Origin: Saccoglossus kowalevskii
Taxonomy: Eukaryota; Hemichordata; Enteropneusta; Harrimaniidae
Direction of reading: 5' to 3'
Length of the DNA: 37,068 nt
NCBI RefSeq assembly: GCF_000003605.2
Contig: NW_003158733.1
Coordinates: forward strand, 254,646-291,713
Shown here: positions 11,298 to 21,715 of the stretch, piece after piece
How positions within the stretch are numbered: position 1 is the first letter of the stretch
Layout: each line of letters begins with the position of its first letter
Notes under the pieces: model-generated
Seen by the model: only the letters and a program-made list of their open reading frames with translations
Told to the model about the DNA's origin: nothing
Databases searched by the model: none
Program-made: the position numbers and the translations under genes

Positions 11298-11333
11298 ATG
11301 AAATAATGATGTAATAATGGTGAAATAATGCCA
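11298..11333 (-). repeat. right arm of AT-rich inverted repeat
   Basis: On the minus strand this reads ATTATTTCACCATTATTAC followed by ATCATTATTTC. It matches the left arm at 10657-10708 once that arm's ~20-base insertion is removed. Confidence 0.45.
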
Positions 11334-11442
11334 TAACTGTGATGAAATGTTTTATACATAATAAAACAATAATCACACCCACAGCAAATTGACAGAAATT
11401 AATTTATCTCTGAATTCTTGCTTTTTTTATTCTAAGCCTCTG

Positions 11443-11546
11443 TGACACCCGAGTCGTGCGTGGCTCCATCTTGAACCCACTAAACTCATGCGTGAAATAA
11501 TAAATCTCGACGTCCGCAGTTCACGTTCACTTCTATTTTTAGTAAA
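11443..11546 (+). repeat. three-copy ~100-bp repeat family, copy 2
   Basis: The first 84 bases align with 11744-11827 at a constant 301-bp offset. Shared blocks are TGACACC-(G/A)AGTCGTGCG, CGTGAAATAATAAATCTC (against CGTGAAGAAATAAATCTC) and GTCC(G/A)CAGTTCACGT. Its distal half, ending TTCTATTTTTAGTAAA, matches copy 1. CGTGAA (11491-11496) and TTCACG (11520-11525) form an inverted pair that copy 3 also keeps. There is no open frame; the identity of the element is unknown. Confidence 0.65.
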
Positions 11547-11743
11547 TAAACTGCGCAGCTGCGCACCTTACCTGCATTGCCTGTAACATAGAAGCGATGC
11601 GAGATTTTTTGACTACATGTGCCTGATGTATAAGAACACTCTTAAAATGGTGCAATTTCGGTTCATGTAAAATATTCTTCAATGATAAATTTTCGGCTAA
11701 ATGTCCAACCATAGCTTAACTCCGATTGTTTGTCTGGAGTGTT

Positions 11744-11827
11744 TGACACCAAGTCGTGCGGAGCGCTATCATTAATATCACTCAACCCACACGTGAAGAA
11801 ATAAATCTCCGAGTCCACAGTTCACGT
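11744..11827 (+). repeat. three-copy ~100-bp repeat family, copy 3
   Basis: This copy is in the same orientation as copy 2, 301 bp downstream. Here the internal inverted pair is a perfect CACGTGAA (11790-11797) / TTCACGTG (11821-11828), so each half is also an E-box. The shared TTACCTGC word beyond the end (11568 and 11905) may extend the homology with a ~36-bp insertion. Confidence 0.65.
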
Positions 11828-11913
11828 GCTTTAACGTTCTAAGGTTACGTAGAATCCATTTTCAATAAATCTAAAAACTGATCAGTTGCCTCTCTCGCCG
11901 GGCATTACCTGCT

Positions 11914-14437
11914 AAATATTATCGATATGTTTGAATTGACATTCAAGAAGATATTTCATGCACACATTAATATAAATTGTTACACAAATATTTCAATGGC
12001 AAAAGTGTTGTGCGTGAAATCAAATTATAATTGAGTGCTCCAATGGCCGCAAGATGAAGTCAAAGACGCTATATTTTAACTGGGCATCTAATGACAAAAC
12101 ATTATGTGCTACCTATTGAGTGTATTTCCGAAAGTATTTGCATCGTTTGTGTATACCTTCAAGATGACGACATGTAGTTATATTCACGTTTTAGACTCAA
12201 TAAATATTTTATGATAATTTTGTTTATATCTAAATGAAAGATACTTTGCTAAAAAATCGACTTGAAAAATTATAAAAATATATATGTGCGATATTGTGTT
12301 TGCAGAACTAATAGTTACATATACAGTATTACTCAGGCCATTGGTCACAGTGTTTTAAAATATTTTACCAGAATGTTCACACTTATAACAATCGAACATG
12401 TCACGTATCTTGAATACTCTTGAACAGGACATTTCAAAATGCTCATGCTATTCTCGACAAAAACACTTTTCTATCATTACTGACAGGGCTGTCCTCAAAA
12501 TGTGTTATATGTGTGACTGCTACGCCATGATTATTGTGTTATGAGCTGAAAAGGGGAGTAAGTAAATGTATTACTCACTGAATGTCATGACTACGTACTA
12601 CAATAATGAATAAAATGACATCTCATTCCGAATCCAATGTTTTCGAGTTTTCGATAGATACATTTTTTATAGATAATACCTATATAACGTTGGTTTTGAA
12701 GTGTGTAACTATATACTCCTTTTGTAAACACAATTTTGGAGTCATGGACTACCGTTTAAAAATCGCTGCTGTTTTTGCTAAATCAACTATTTAACAAATT
12801 ACGCGAGATCCCGTAAGATTTTGGGAAAGATGTATCGCATAATAATTATGCAAGAATGGTATATAATATATATTATATTTCAAATACATGGTTTGTTATA
12901 TAAGGTAAGTTATTGAGTTATGAATGTTAGAAATGTGTCATTCATAGGGATGTTTCACGTTAGATAATCTCTATGACAATGGTTATCATATATTTACATA
13001 CCGTTTTTCAGTTTGAACTGGTCACTTCTTAATTGGTTTCCATGTTTTGTTGGAAGCAATTATCACTGTAGTTGGTTTGTCTTATCAGTTTATGATCACG
13101 CTGGTAAATAGCGCAGTGTTATTTATAATTGGCAAGATTGTTATCAACGTCGTGTTCTATCAAGTCTAATTTCTCACTTTAAGCAATCACGTGTAACGTA
13201 ATAATAACTGTTCATCTGAGTCTTGTATATCATTCTTATCATACATCTTGAATTATATACATGGAAAAAAGTATTTAGTTTACGATTGATTACCGAAAGG
13301 AGAACCAGGGCATAACGAGATGCGCACACGAAAAAACGCATTGTTGTGGTATTTTTCTTTTTTAGATATATGATATGACGTTTAATAATAAATCGCTGGA
13401 CTAAAGAATATCCAGGGTTTAAAATTCATCCCCCTGACTTAAAAAGTGAAAGATGGATTTAATTAAGCTTCAATTGTATCTTTTCACGCGAGATTTTGCT
13501 TTCAGCTGGGCGCGAAGTTTTTTTTTCAGAGTGCTTTATTTCACCGTGTGTCGAATATGTAGTATTATACTTATGTGGAGGGTAACATCAGATTACGCCC
13601 AATAATACGATACTAAGTCAAAACGTGCAATATCAGAAATCATATCGTCTGACCGTGGTTCTGGGTTGGTTGTTTACAAACCCTCTCCAGGCATGTCATG
13701 AAAATTTCATAAATGCGAGCACAACTGGAGAACGCAGTAATTATTTATGCGTCCTGTAGATTTACGGCGCAGTGCTGATATTATGTATTCCATTTCCGAT
13801 GTCATATGATAGGTAGAAACAAGAAAATATAACAATCTTCGATTCTCCGTTGGTTCAGCTGAAATGGTCGATTGCAGATAAATATCGAGTTTTGCAAATA
13901 ATGCATTTTACAGACTTATCAGTGGGTGTCACTTACGAGATAAAGAAAGGTCAGGCTGATTTTTCACGTCTATTTCCTGATTATTTTTTTTGTTTACCAG
14001 ATAGATACAAATCCCTTGACAGTTGTTAATTGCTAATTTTTAGGGATTAATTTAATGGCGCTGATAATCTTTCTCGACTCAAGATTATGTCCTTTACGTA
14101 TTGTCAAAGTGTTGTGGTAAAACGGTGAGATGTCCTACTGGGTAGAGGAAATTTGACCAAACCATTCAGTGCAGTAGGGGCGTTAACACTTAAGAACACG
14201 TGTCATACCATACGACTGAAACTTATTTGAACATTCTTGATTTTTTTTTTTGATTTTATAATCTAGATTTTAAAATATTCTCTTATTTTAAAAAGCTGTG
14301 TTTTTGTCATCGATTTCCAAAAATAACTCTGACTAAATAAATACACATATTTGTTGTTGTTGCATTTGGTAAACTAATATTATTGAAGATATGATTATAT
14401 AACAGTATGTCTGATAATATAGGCAACAAGTACGTAT
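11914..14437. other. gene-free stretch
   Basis: No gene seen. Contents are AT-rich unique-looking DNA, an 18-bp AT-only palindrome (12861-12878), CACGTG sites at 13188 and 14197, and T-runs (T11 at 14241-14251). The one 62-codon frame at 12606-12794 is unrecognised and of chance length. Confidence 0.6.
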
Positions 14438-14577
14438 ACATTAAAGCGCGGTGGTCGTCGCGCAGCGCGTGTTCGAAATTCATGTAAATAAACAACGTAT
14501 TTTTACACGCGTTGTATACGTCGCTATGAGTCCCATATCGAACAGGACGCGGCACGACGACTACCGCCCGTTAATGT
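14438..14577. mobile_element. 140-bp MITE-like element with ~42-bp terminal inverted repeats
   Basis: The left arm (14438-14479) and the reverse complement of the right arm (14535-14577) match at about 34-35 of 43 aligned positions with one gap. Shared blocks include ACATTAA, GCGG, GTCGTCG and TGTTCGA. The arms are GC- and CpG-rich against AT-rich flanks. The 55-base centre holds a nested ACAACG (14492-14497) / CGTTGT (14510-14515) pair. There is no open frame of its own, as expected for a non-autonomous DNA transposon. TTAA occurs symmetrically near both ends (14441-14444 and 14571-14574), which would suit a TTAA-targeting piggyBac-type element, but the TTAA lies inside the inverted repeat, so this is tentative. 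A second, truncated copy lies at 1244-1325. A structured RNA hairpin is the main alternative. Confidence 0.7.
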
Positions 14578-15161
14578 GAATCAGATACAATCATTATATT
14601 AACAGTATTTTTGCTAATATAGACGCTTCTTCAGCTGGTTAATCAAGTGATCGCTTTGTGAAACATTAGAAATAATAATCTCATAATCGCATTTATTCGC
14701 TTGAATGCTCACTAACTTTGTTATAGAGTTCATATTTATATGGTTTGTTTAAAGGATTTACAACTATACGTTAATCTGCCAACAGTCGTAGTGGTAGTCA
14801 ATATGAGCAGGTGCGTACCACTGTATGCATGTATGTACTGCGCCCATGTATTTCCCAGTACGCTAGTAAAATGTTATGATCTTGAAACTCTTGTTGGGGT
14901 TATTTCAAACATAACATCACAAATGAAATTTCTTTTGATTTACGCCAAAGCATTTAGTTATATTTTGAGAATAATCATAATCCTACCAAGTGGACCGTTC
15001 AAATAAATTGGCTTACAATCAGTGTGAATTCAGCATTGCAATAGTCTACTGGACTATGTAGTATTCGAATACTTAAATACAAATAAATATCACAAAGTAT
15101 ACGTGAATGTTGTGTATATTCAACTTATGTGGTAATAACTGTAAATAGTCAACGAGGCGAC

Positions 15162-15198
15162 ATCTTGGAGTCTTCTCACAAAAAACTAACTCCAAGAT
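15162..15198. repeat. perfect 10-bp inverted repeat
   Basis: ATCTTGGAGT (15162-15171) and ACTCCAAGAT (15189-15198) are exact reverse complements separated by 17 bases. No T-run follows and no gene ends here, so I do not call it a terminator. It may be chance. Confidence 0.4.
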
Positions 15199-16076
15199 TT
15201 ATCGAATATCGATCATGTCTAGAATACAGGCACCACACGTGTCTCGACACGTTCTGTGTACTGCACATAGAGTCTGTTTATTACATCGCGATATCTACTA
15301 TTATTGTCACACATACATACGCTACTCGTAAGGTTCTCTTGATTTTACAAGATGTTGATTAGTCTAGTACACGCTATAGAGGTTTACATCTATAAGAAAT
15401 ATTTCAACAATGTGCTGAGCTGATGGTCCATTTATGCACATATATATTTCATTAGTGATTGAAGTCACCATCGTGGGAATACATGCACATGGAGAACATT
15501 ATACAAAAATGGTGAATATCTTCCATGACGTCACCAATTGACAACCAGTCCTTATTAATGACTGTTTAGTCTTCCAAATGCAATGTATGTGTCGATGTCA
15601 TGTCATTGGTCATCTTGAAATGTACTAACAACTGAACACTTAGATTGGCATACAGTGGGTATGGGCGTACGGGTCCAGACAAACGTATTGCATCTTCTGA
15701 ATTTAAACACAACGCCGCGTATTAATCCTGACGAACGCAGGGGGTTACGATCATTGATGGAATAGCTCAGACAATGTGGTTCTCATTAATGATTGCGCAG
15801 TCCAATAATAAGTCGGAGATATGTCGTAAACAATGAGAGAGGGTATGTTTGTCTGTCTGAATTTGTTGAGCCAGTAAAGTTTTCAATTCCTCATTTGTTA
15901 AAAAATGACTAAATAAAGAGAAAACTGGCAAAGTAGTAATTTAAAGTAAATGAAAACATTCCATTTAGATATGTGAGTGTGATAATAGAGATGAGCTTGT
16001 TTATCCAATTGAAATTCTCGGTTCGAATTTGCGTCCTGGCAAATCAAAGATTACGATAATACAATACAACACAATA

Positions 16077-16108
16077 GACAACATATGGTAATCGTTCTTC
16101 TAAGTAAC
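16077..16108 (+). repeat. possible dispersed repeat fragment
   Basis: GACAACATA followed directly by TGGTAATCGTTCTTCTAAGTAAC matches GACAACATA...TGGTAATTGTTGTCCTAAGTAAC at 17636-17676 (20 of 23 in the second block, with 9 extra bases between blocks there). A single pair of this quality is near what chance allows, so confidence is low. Confidence 0.3.
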
Positions 16109-17528
16109 TTTTCGAAATAGAAACGCGTGCCTTTATGAAATTAACAGTAGTCGATACATTAGAGTGAATATGCATTAGTTATATTCAGCATTAATTTTAA
16201 GCTTACAGAAAATAAATGGCTAAAATAAAATGATTTGTTTCACTATTCGATAATACACTACATAGTACAATTATTTTTGAAAATGACGAAACAAAGCATG
16301 TTTCAAACACATGGCCAAGTGCAACACTTAACCGTGTTTGGCGTACTAATTATTAAAATAGGACAAATAAATTGCGTCTTATAAAAAGTTTATTTATATA
16401 TTTCAAAATGCCTTCAGTAATACTATGTTATATATATTCACCATAATTTTATTTGCATTTTTCTTCACAAAAAAATATATTGGATAAAACGGTTTGGGTA
16501 ATAGCTTTCCCGAACAGGAATGTTCAAACTATCTCACTAGATTAGGTTTCCACGTGCTGAAAACAACATTTCAATGAATATATCGGTTACAGACACTCAT
16601 ATAGTATATGACTAGCTATAAGCTATCTGTATAGGTGTTCCACGTACATTGTGTGTATTTGATTCAGTAAATCTCTCGAGAAACCTTTCAATTGAAATAC
16701 TAATTTTGATCTGCCAGCAGGTTGAAACAAAAAGATACTCCAACTATAGATGTCGTACTGTGAGAGTTAATTTAAGTAATTACGGTTCGGAATAATCTGT
16801 CAGCGTTCCATCCTAACATAGCCCTAATAGATACATACATGGCTTATTTGCTGACATAAATCACCTACTGTTCATACCGTCATGCCATGCTGTGTGACTG
16901 TCATATCTTATGAAGACGATGACTCAACGGAAATGGTTACAAATAACACCCATTTCAATGATGTAGTTTAAGTTATAAAGTAGAGTGGAGCGCGTACATG
17001 GGGGAAAGTTGATACAAAATAGTATGAGTCTTGAACTGCAAGACGGAGTTCGATGCAGAGACTGCTTTTTCAGAATTCTTAGCCCGTGTCATTGTAATCT
17101 GCTTATTCAATCCAAAACTCATCTAATATCGGCCGATATATTCATACATTAAAACAAGAGCTACCAAACTGCACAACGTAAAGACCAAGCAGAAGGACGG
17201 GAAGTACACATTTAATTTCATTGCCAAGATGTAGTCGATGTCGATTTATATTATTATCACGAACTTTTACCTGGCTTGGCCTAGCAGGAGCAAATTTATT
17301 TTTATTATGTACTTACAAGGAATATACTTATATACATCATATATATTTGAGTTTGTGTAGTCAAACAATTTAAGTCGTACTGAGACATGCTAGAAGCGTT
17401 TATATTTGTTGAAGCCCGACAGTATTCGCACTGAGCTCGTTCAAATTTTGTGAGAACAGACAATACATTTTACATGTGATGCATAGGTCGCGTGAAAATC
17501 GTATCAATAAAACATAAACAAATACAAA

Positions 17529-17768
17529 ATCACTGCGTCATACCCATGCTACTTTTCATGTCGATATATGTTCTAATCACATGCGATTTCAAAGTACAGA
17601 TCACTGCGCCAGACTAAATATACTTTGAATATTGCGACAACATAGATAATATTTGGTAATTGTTGTCCTAAGTAACCAATCAAAATGACTAGACGCTACA
17701 AGCAATGGCTTTTTTTTCAGTAGCATTTTGTCGTATGCCGACGTACAGATCATTGCGCCAGAGTAAAT
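17529..17768 (+). repeat. degenerate local direct repeat (ATCACTGCG-CCAGAC family)
   Basis: The best pair is GTACAGATCACTGCGCCAG at 17594 and GTACAGATCATTGCGCCAG at 17743; extended to 26 bases it agrees at 24. A weaker third copy, ATCACTGCGTCATAC, lies at 17529-17543. Offsets are 71 and 149 bp, roughly one and two units of about 73 bp. The segments before the copies share TTTT-TGTCG-AT words, suggesting duplication of a longer, now eroded unit. It is noncoding. Confidence 0.45.
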
Positions 17769-20246
17769 TTGTTTGGCAACCCAGTTAAACTGATATAAGG
17801 TATCTTGGAACAGTGGACACGATTGCGGTACGAAATTAAAATTGAAAACAAATTGGGGGAGTGAAACAAGTCACCAGTCTTTCTCGATCTCCAAGAGATC
17901 TCGAAAGCCATTTCCAAATAAGGTCTATACTTCGTGATCAGGTGATTCGGGCCGCTACTTACAATATACTGAATATCCATACTTTAAAACGTCTTTTTGT
18001 GGCTTGCAATCAAATATTACGACACCAATAAGTACACACAATGAGTACATGGGTTATTTTATGTACTTTCATTAGTATGTATTTAAAGATCTTCACCCCT
18101 CGTATGAAGTCATTCTAAGTCACTGGAAACCACGCAAGCACGTTTCGAATCTAATATCGGCGTGTCTTCTGCAACTTGTCGCTAATTACATAGCTGCAGT
18201 GAAGTAAGATAGCCGTAATGTTCACACCAAATGAACGTAGCCAGTCTGAACGGGGCTTATTCATTGGATTATTTGCTTGATGAATTATTTCTGTTTCGTC
18301 AACCACCTGAAAGGGTCGGCGTCAGATCAGCCTCGTTCTGAGATGATACAGTCATTTCTCCTCATTGTGTGTATTCCCAGTTTGCAGTAAAATGGTTGAG
18401 TTTGAAGTAAATCCTCTATGGATGTATTCGAGACGTTCACATTGTGCATTAAAGCATCCATTAGGTATGTTAACGCCGAAATCGATAATATATGCCAGTC
18501 GGGGTTAACTAAAGCGTAACTTAGTTACATAATTAACTATCGAGACAAAATGGCGTCCTTAACATAAATTTTCTGGTGAGTTTTTATCAATAGCTGGAGC
18601 TGAATAATTATTGCAAACAATTGGTAATACTCAAGTCATTCAGTGACTGAAAGATGGCATAAAACACACTGTGAAATTAGATAGTTTTAAATAACATATC
18701 GACTATGATGTCGACCACACCGGGATTCATGTAAAAAATGTGATCTTGATTAACACCAAATTGACCCCTTAGTTCAGTTATCATTTCTTTCATAATACAG
18801 ATGAACATATAGGCATACAAGGGATTATCCAAGGAAATTATTGCATTATATTTACCCTTTACTGACATGATATTCGATAGATTTGTTGTCGACACACCTT
18901 GCAGAAGATGAACTTTTCTAACAGTGCATAATGCGACTAATGATGGCACAGTAAAAGCGAGTATTCACACTTGAAGATTTCAAGTGTTTCCATTTTAAGT
19001 CACGCTTTACCTTCTTCACCTTACAGGTTCATCTGGCATGACGAACGTCTAATAATCAGACACTACACATCACTGAATGTCACGTCCGTTCTTCAATTTC
19101 GAAATGCAGCTTCGTGAAGATCTGTGATAAGATACCATTGAGATTATTTTCGCTGACAAAAAATACATGCACGGTAAGCAATCATCCTTCTCCAAGGCTT
19201 TTCCTTTTAGCAATTTCTTTGATCAAGTCGTTTCGCTGCCACTTAAAAAAAGCATTTTATTCATAATCTATGCCTTCGGGCAAGGTTTTTCACATTTCCT
19301 CTTTAAGTGCTTAAAATACCTTGGCTGAATTCTTGGCATGAAATGATGTACTTTGGTTCGAATTTGCAAACAAATTTTATAGATGCGTTACATGCATCTA
19401 GTTTTTAGTTTTTTGATAAAAGCATTTGCCGCAAGAAAGCCTGACCAATTGAGCTTTCTACATATGGCGTCGTCGACATGATAGCTGCTGTTATCTACTC
19501 TAAAGTTTATAATCTTCGTGGTTTCCTTTGTATCACATCGCCGATGTCCTATTTTCAACCACTAAAGAATACCGTGTATCATTTCGGGATATTCGGTGTT
19601 TCTTTGAACACACCTAGAGACGTGCGACCGATGAAGATTGCAGTTATATGTGCGTTGTGAAGACAGGTGATACAGTGTGGATGTGATGATGAATTACGTC
19701 TGACAGTCACAATAACATTCAATGGTGAATACTTCATTTCTCTCGCTGCCAACACACCGATTCAGTGCAGAGTAATACCGGCATATTGGATTGCTAATAA
19801 CATTACTTCATTATACACTTGGAACATATAATATATTAAATACATGATTTATTCCATGCCAGGTGTGTAATTTAACAATGCAGCACGAACAATATTGAAG
19901 TACAGTCGGTGGCTATTGTATGTTTCTATTATGTTTACCCCGAATTTAATTAGCGCCGTTATTAAAGTTATCCGAAGTGCACACAATTTAATCCATTAAA
20001 TTATCCATCAGATAATCTTATTATTTCATTCTTGTGTCGTCATTCCGTCATTCTTTTTTTTTTGTAATCAATACATTTTTCTGAATGCTATTCTATGGGC
20101 AATCTTACAAATGGTTATCCAGTTAATGCACACTGGGAGCGAAATTAATAATGACCAAAAACTCCGCATACATAACATTTTATTACCTTGCCCGTACCAT
20201 CAAAGATGGAAGGGAACGGTATATTAAGGGAACAATTTTGTCTGGC
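17769..20246. other. gene-free stretch with a weak coding-like relic
   Basis: No intact gene. On the minus strand, 18677-19700 has several frames that read like protein but are broken by stops. The longest uninterrupted piece is 90 codons (18677-18949). I recognise no domain, and each piece alone is of chance length. A 13-bp hairpin with a 3-base loop lies at 17879-17907 (11 of 13 paired). A B-box-like GGTTCGAATTTGC recurs at about 19355. Confidence 0.4.
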
Positions 20247-20300
20247 GTTGTCGTTGTTGTCACTGTTGTCGTTGTCGTCGTCGTCGTCGTCGTCGTCGTT
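20247..20300 (+). repeat. GTC/GTT trinucleotide microsatellite
   Basis: An imperfect GTT/GTC run leads into eight perfect GTC units (20274-20297). It makes spurious long frames on both strands: poly-Val or poly-Ser on plus and an Asp run on minus. The CpG-rich tract ends exactly where the CpG-depleted block begins. Confidence 0.85.
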
Positions 20301-21480
20301 AATAATTGTTATTGTGTGCATAATAACTTTACTAATTTTATTCCAAACTTCATCAAACTTGGTCACCTTATTCATCAGTATAAAGTCTTCCCTGAGTTTG
20401 AACAACATATGTCCTGTATGAAAATATCATGCAACAATTGAGAAAATCTGATAAATTATTATGACTGTTTCTACTTGACTGATCACTGGTGATACACATC
20501 AAAGGTCACTGATCTCAGTGGAAATATGCATTGTTGTATGTGTTCAATGAAGCAAATGATTTATCTTGTAATACTATCCTTGGTAATGTATCTCAGAATC
20601 CTATACTGGTTTTCAAAACCAACTCATGGAGAAATTGCACAGTCGTATACACATTTGCAAACCTACCAATAAATTCTTTCCAGAAAACAAGATGTCAGAA
20701 AATCAATATAAGCACTCCTATGAACTGGGTGCCAAACTTTGATCAAGATCTGAAGCTAATAGAAAATCTGTTTAGTTCAAAGTTATCAAATCAAAAACAA
20801 TACATAAAAATACAAAGAAAGCAAAACATTTCATCCACATTTTAAAAAGAAAATTGTTCTAAAATATATGTATTCTGTATTTGACAAACAGTTCATTCGA
20901 CAAATGAAAACTCACAGGAATATGTTTCAGCTATTAGAACAGAATGATATAGTTTATAATACTAGTTTAAAAACGCACTTCAAAGATTGCAGTGTTTGAA
21001 GATGTAGATTCTCAGGAGGCAACAGTACTGTTGACTTCTCCCTCCACTAACTATTTAAGTTGATTTGCATACAAAGCAGAGCTTGCAACATGATAGCTAT
21101 TCATAAAGGGTGTTTTTTTTTTACTTTTCATATAATACAGTAGTCACACAATGAGGCAGTTCATATTTGTCTCAGTGAATCATTAATTTTTGACAGACAC
21201 CTGTACAAAATACTTGGACAAAAGCCAGCTAAGATTTTTTTGTTATCTTGCATGTTTTATAAATCTATTCACGTCTAAATGCAGCACTTTTTTTGCGATG
21301 AGACATTTGTTTTTATACTAAAATATCTGAATTACTTTGAATAAAGCTGGAAATTATGTCCCTTAAAATAATTAAACAAATAAGGCACCAATGTTTTTGT
21401 AAGATATTTACATCTTTTAAGGACATTCGGTAGACTGATTCCCCACTGTTGGGTCAACCCCAAAACTTGTTTGTATTCAA
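20301..21480. other. CpG-depleted block with weak open frames and AATAAA
   Basis: I count six CpG (about 20644, 20898, 20974, 21271, 21296, 21428) in 1180 bases. At the density of 30001-30660 (23 in 660) about 41 would be expected. TpG and CpA look abundant, as methylation decay would give. The plus strand carries a 104-codon frame (20531-20845, opened by a non-ATG codon) and, in another frame, about 65 open codons at 20806-20999. An AATAAA lies at 21340-21345. The translations are rich in N, K, Q, S and F, with no domain I recognise. It could be an exon and 3' UTR of a methylated gene, or a methylated and decayed transposon. No splice or start signal settles it. Confidence 0.5.
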
Positions 21481-21715
21481 AATTAATTATGACAATCACG
21501 GATCCTTGTTTTCTAACAGTCTTAATGACGTCATACCTATTAGTTTACCACTTCATTTACACGTTGCTTGCAGACAAAGTATAAATACGATTCGTTTGAT
21601 ATAAATCGCAATTAAGTAGTGTACTGTGTATATTGTAACCTGATTTTTAGTTAGCTTTCATGTTCTAGCACGCACAGTTTTATTTACAAATTTTCAGAAT
21701 GGCTGATTTAATAAA
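21481..21715. other. short unique stretch before the gap
   Basis: CpG returns to normal density. A TGACGTCA lies at 21526-21533. The last bases before the gap contain TTTTCAG followed by an ATG (21700), which could be a splice acceptor and start, but the following sequence is lost in the gap. Confidence 0.4.

Larger units (their letters stand above)
10514..11442. other. AT-rich low-complexity interval between repeat copies
   Basis: No gene. The interval is built from degenerate ATTATTTCACC / ATTATTAC words on one side and their reverse complements on the other, with two poly-C tracts in the middle. Several 60-99 codon frames run through it on both strands (for example 10765-11022 and 11060-11359, minus). 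They follow from the stop-poor low-complexity words and are not credible genes. Confidence 0.55.
14578..17528. other. gene-free stretch
   Basis: No gene is supported; open frames reach 88 codons and are unrecognised. It contains a 10-bp inverted repeat (15162-15198), a TGACGTCA (15526-15533), CACGTG at 15236 and 16551, a GGTTCGAATTTGC word at 16020-16032 resembling a Pol III B-box but without a convincing A-box, and a short segment (16077-16108) related to 17636-17676. Confidence 0.55.

Noticed and set aside
12861-12878. 18-bp perfect palindrome ATATAATATATATTATAT
   Set aside because: It is made only of A and T, so it is expected by chance here.
16020-16032. B-box-like GGTTCGAATTTGC as a second SINE
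   Set aside because: No A-box at suitable spacing and no tRNA-like fold; the same word near 19355 has no shared flanks.
2668-18395. Words CAGTTTGCAGTAA and GGCGTCAGATC shared between 2640-2780 and 18310-18400
   Set aside because: The order is reversed between the two places and no further similarity joins them, so chance is the simpler reading.
20151-20441. Plus-strand frames with poly-Val or poly-Ser runs
   Set aside because: They are readings of the GTC/GTT microsatellite in two frames; the flanking sequence is not gene-like.
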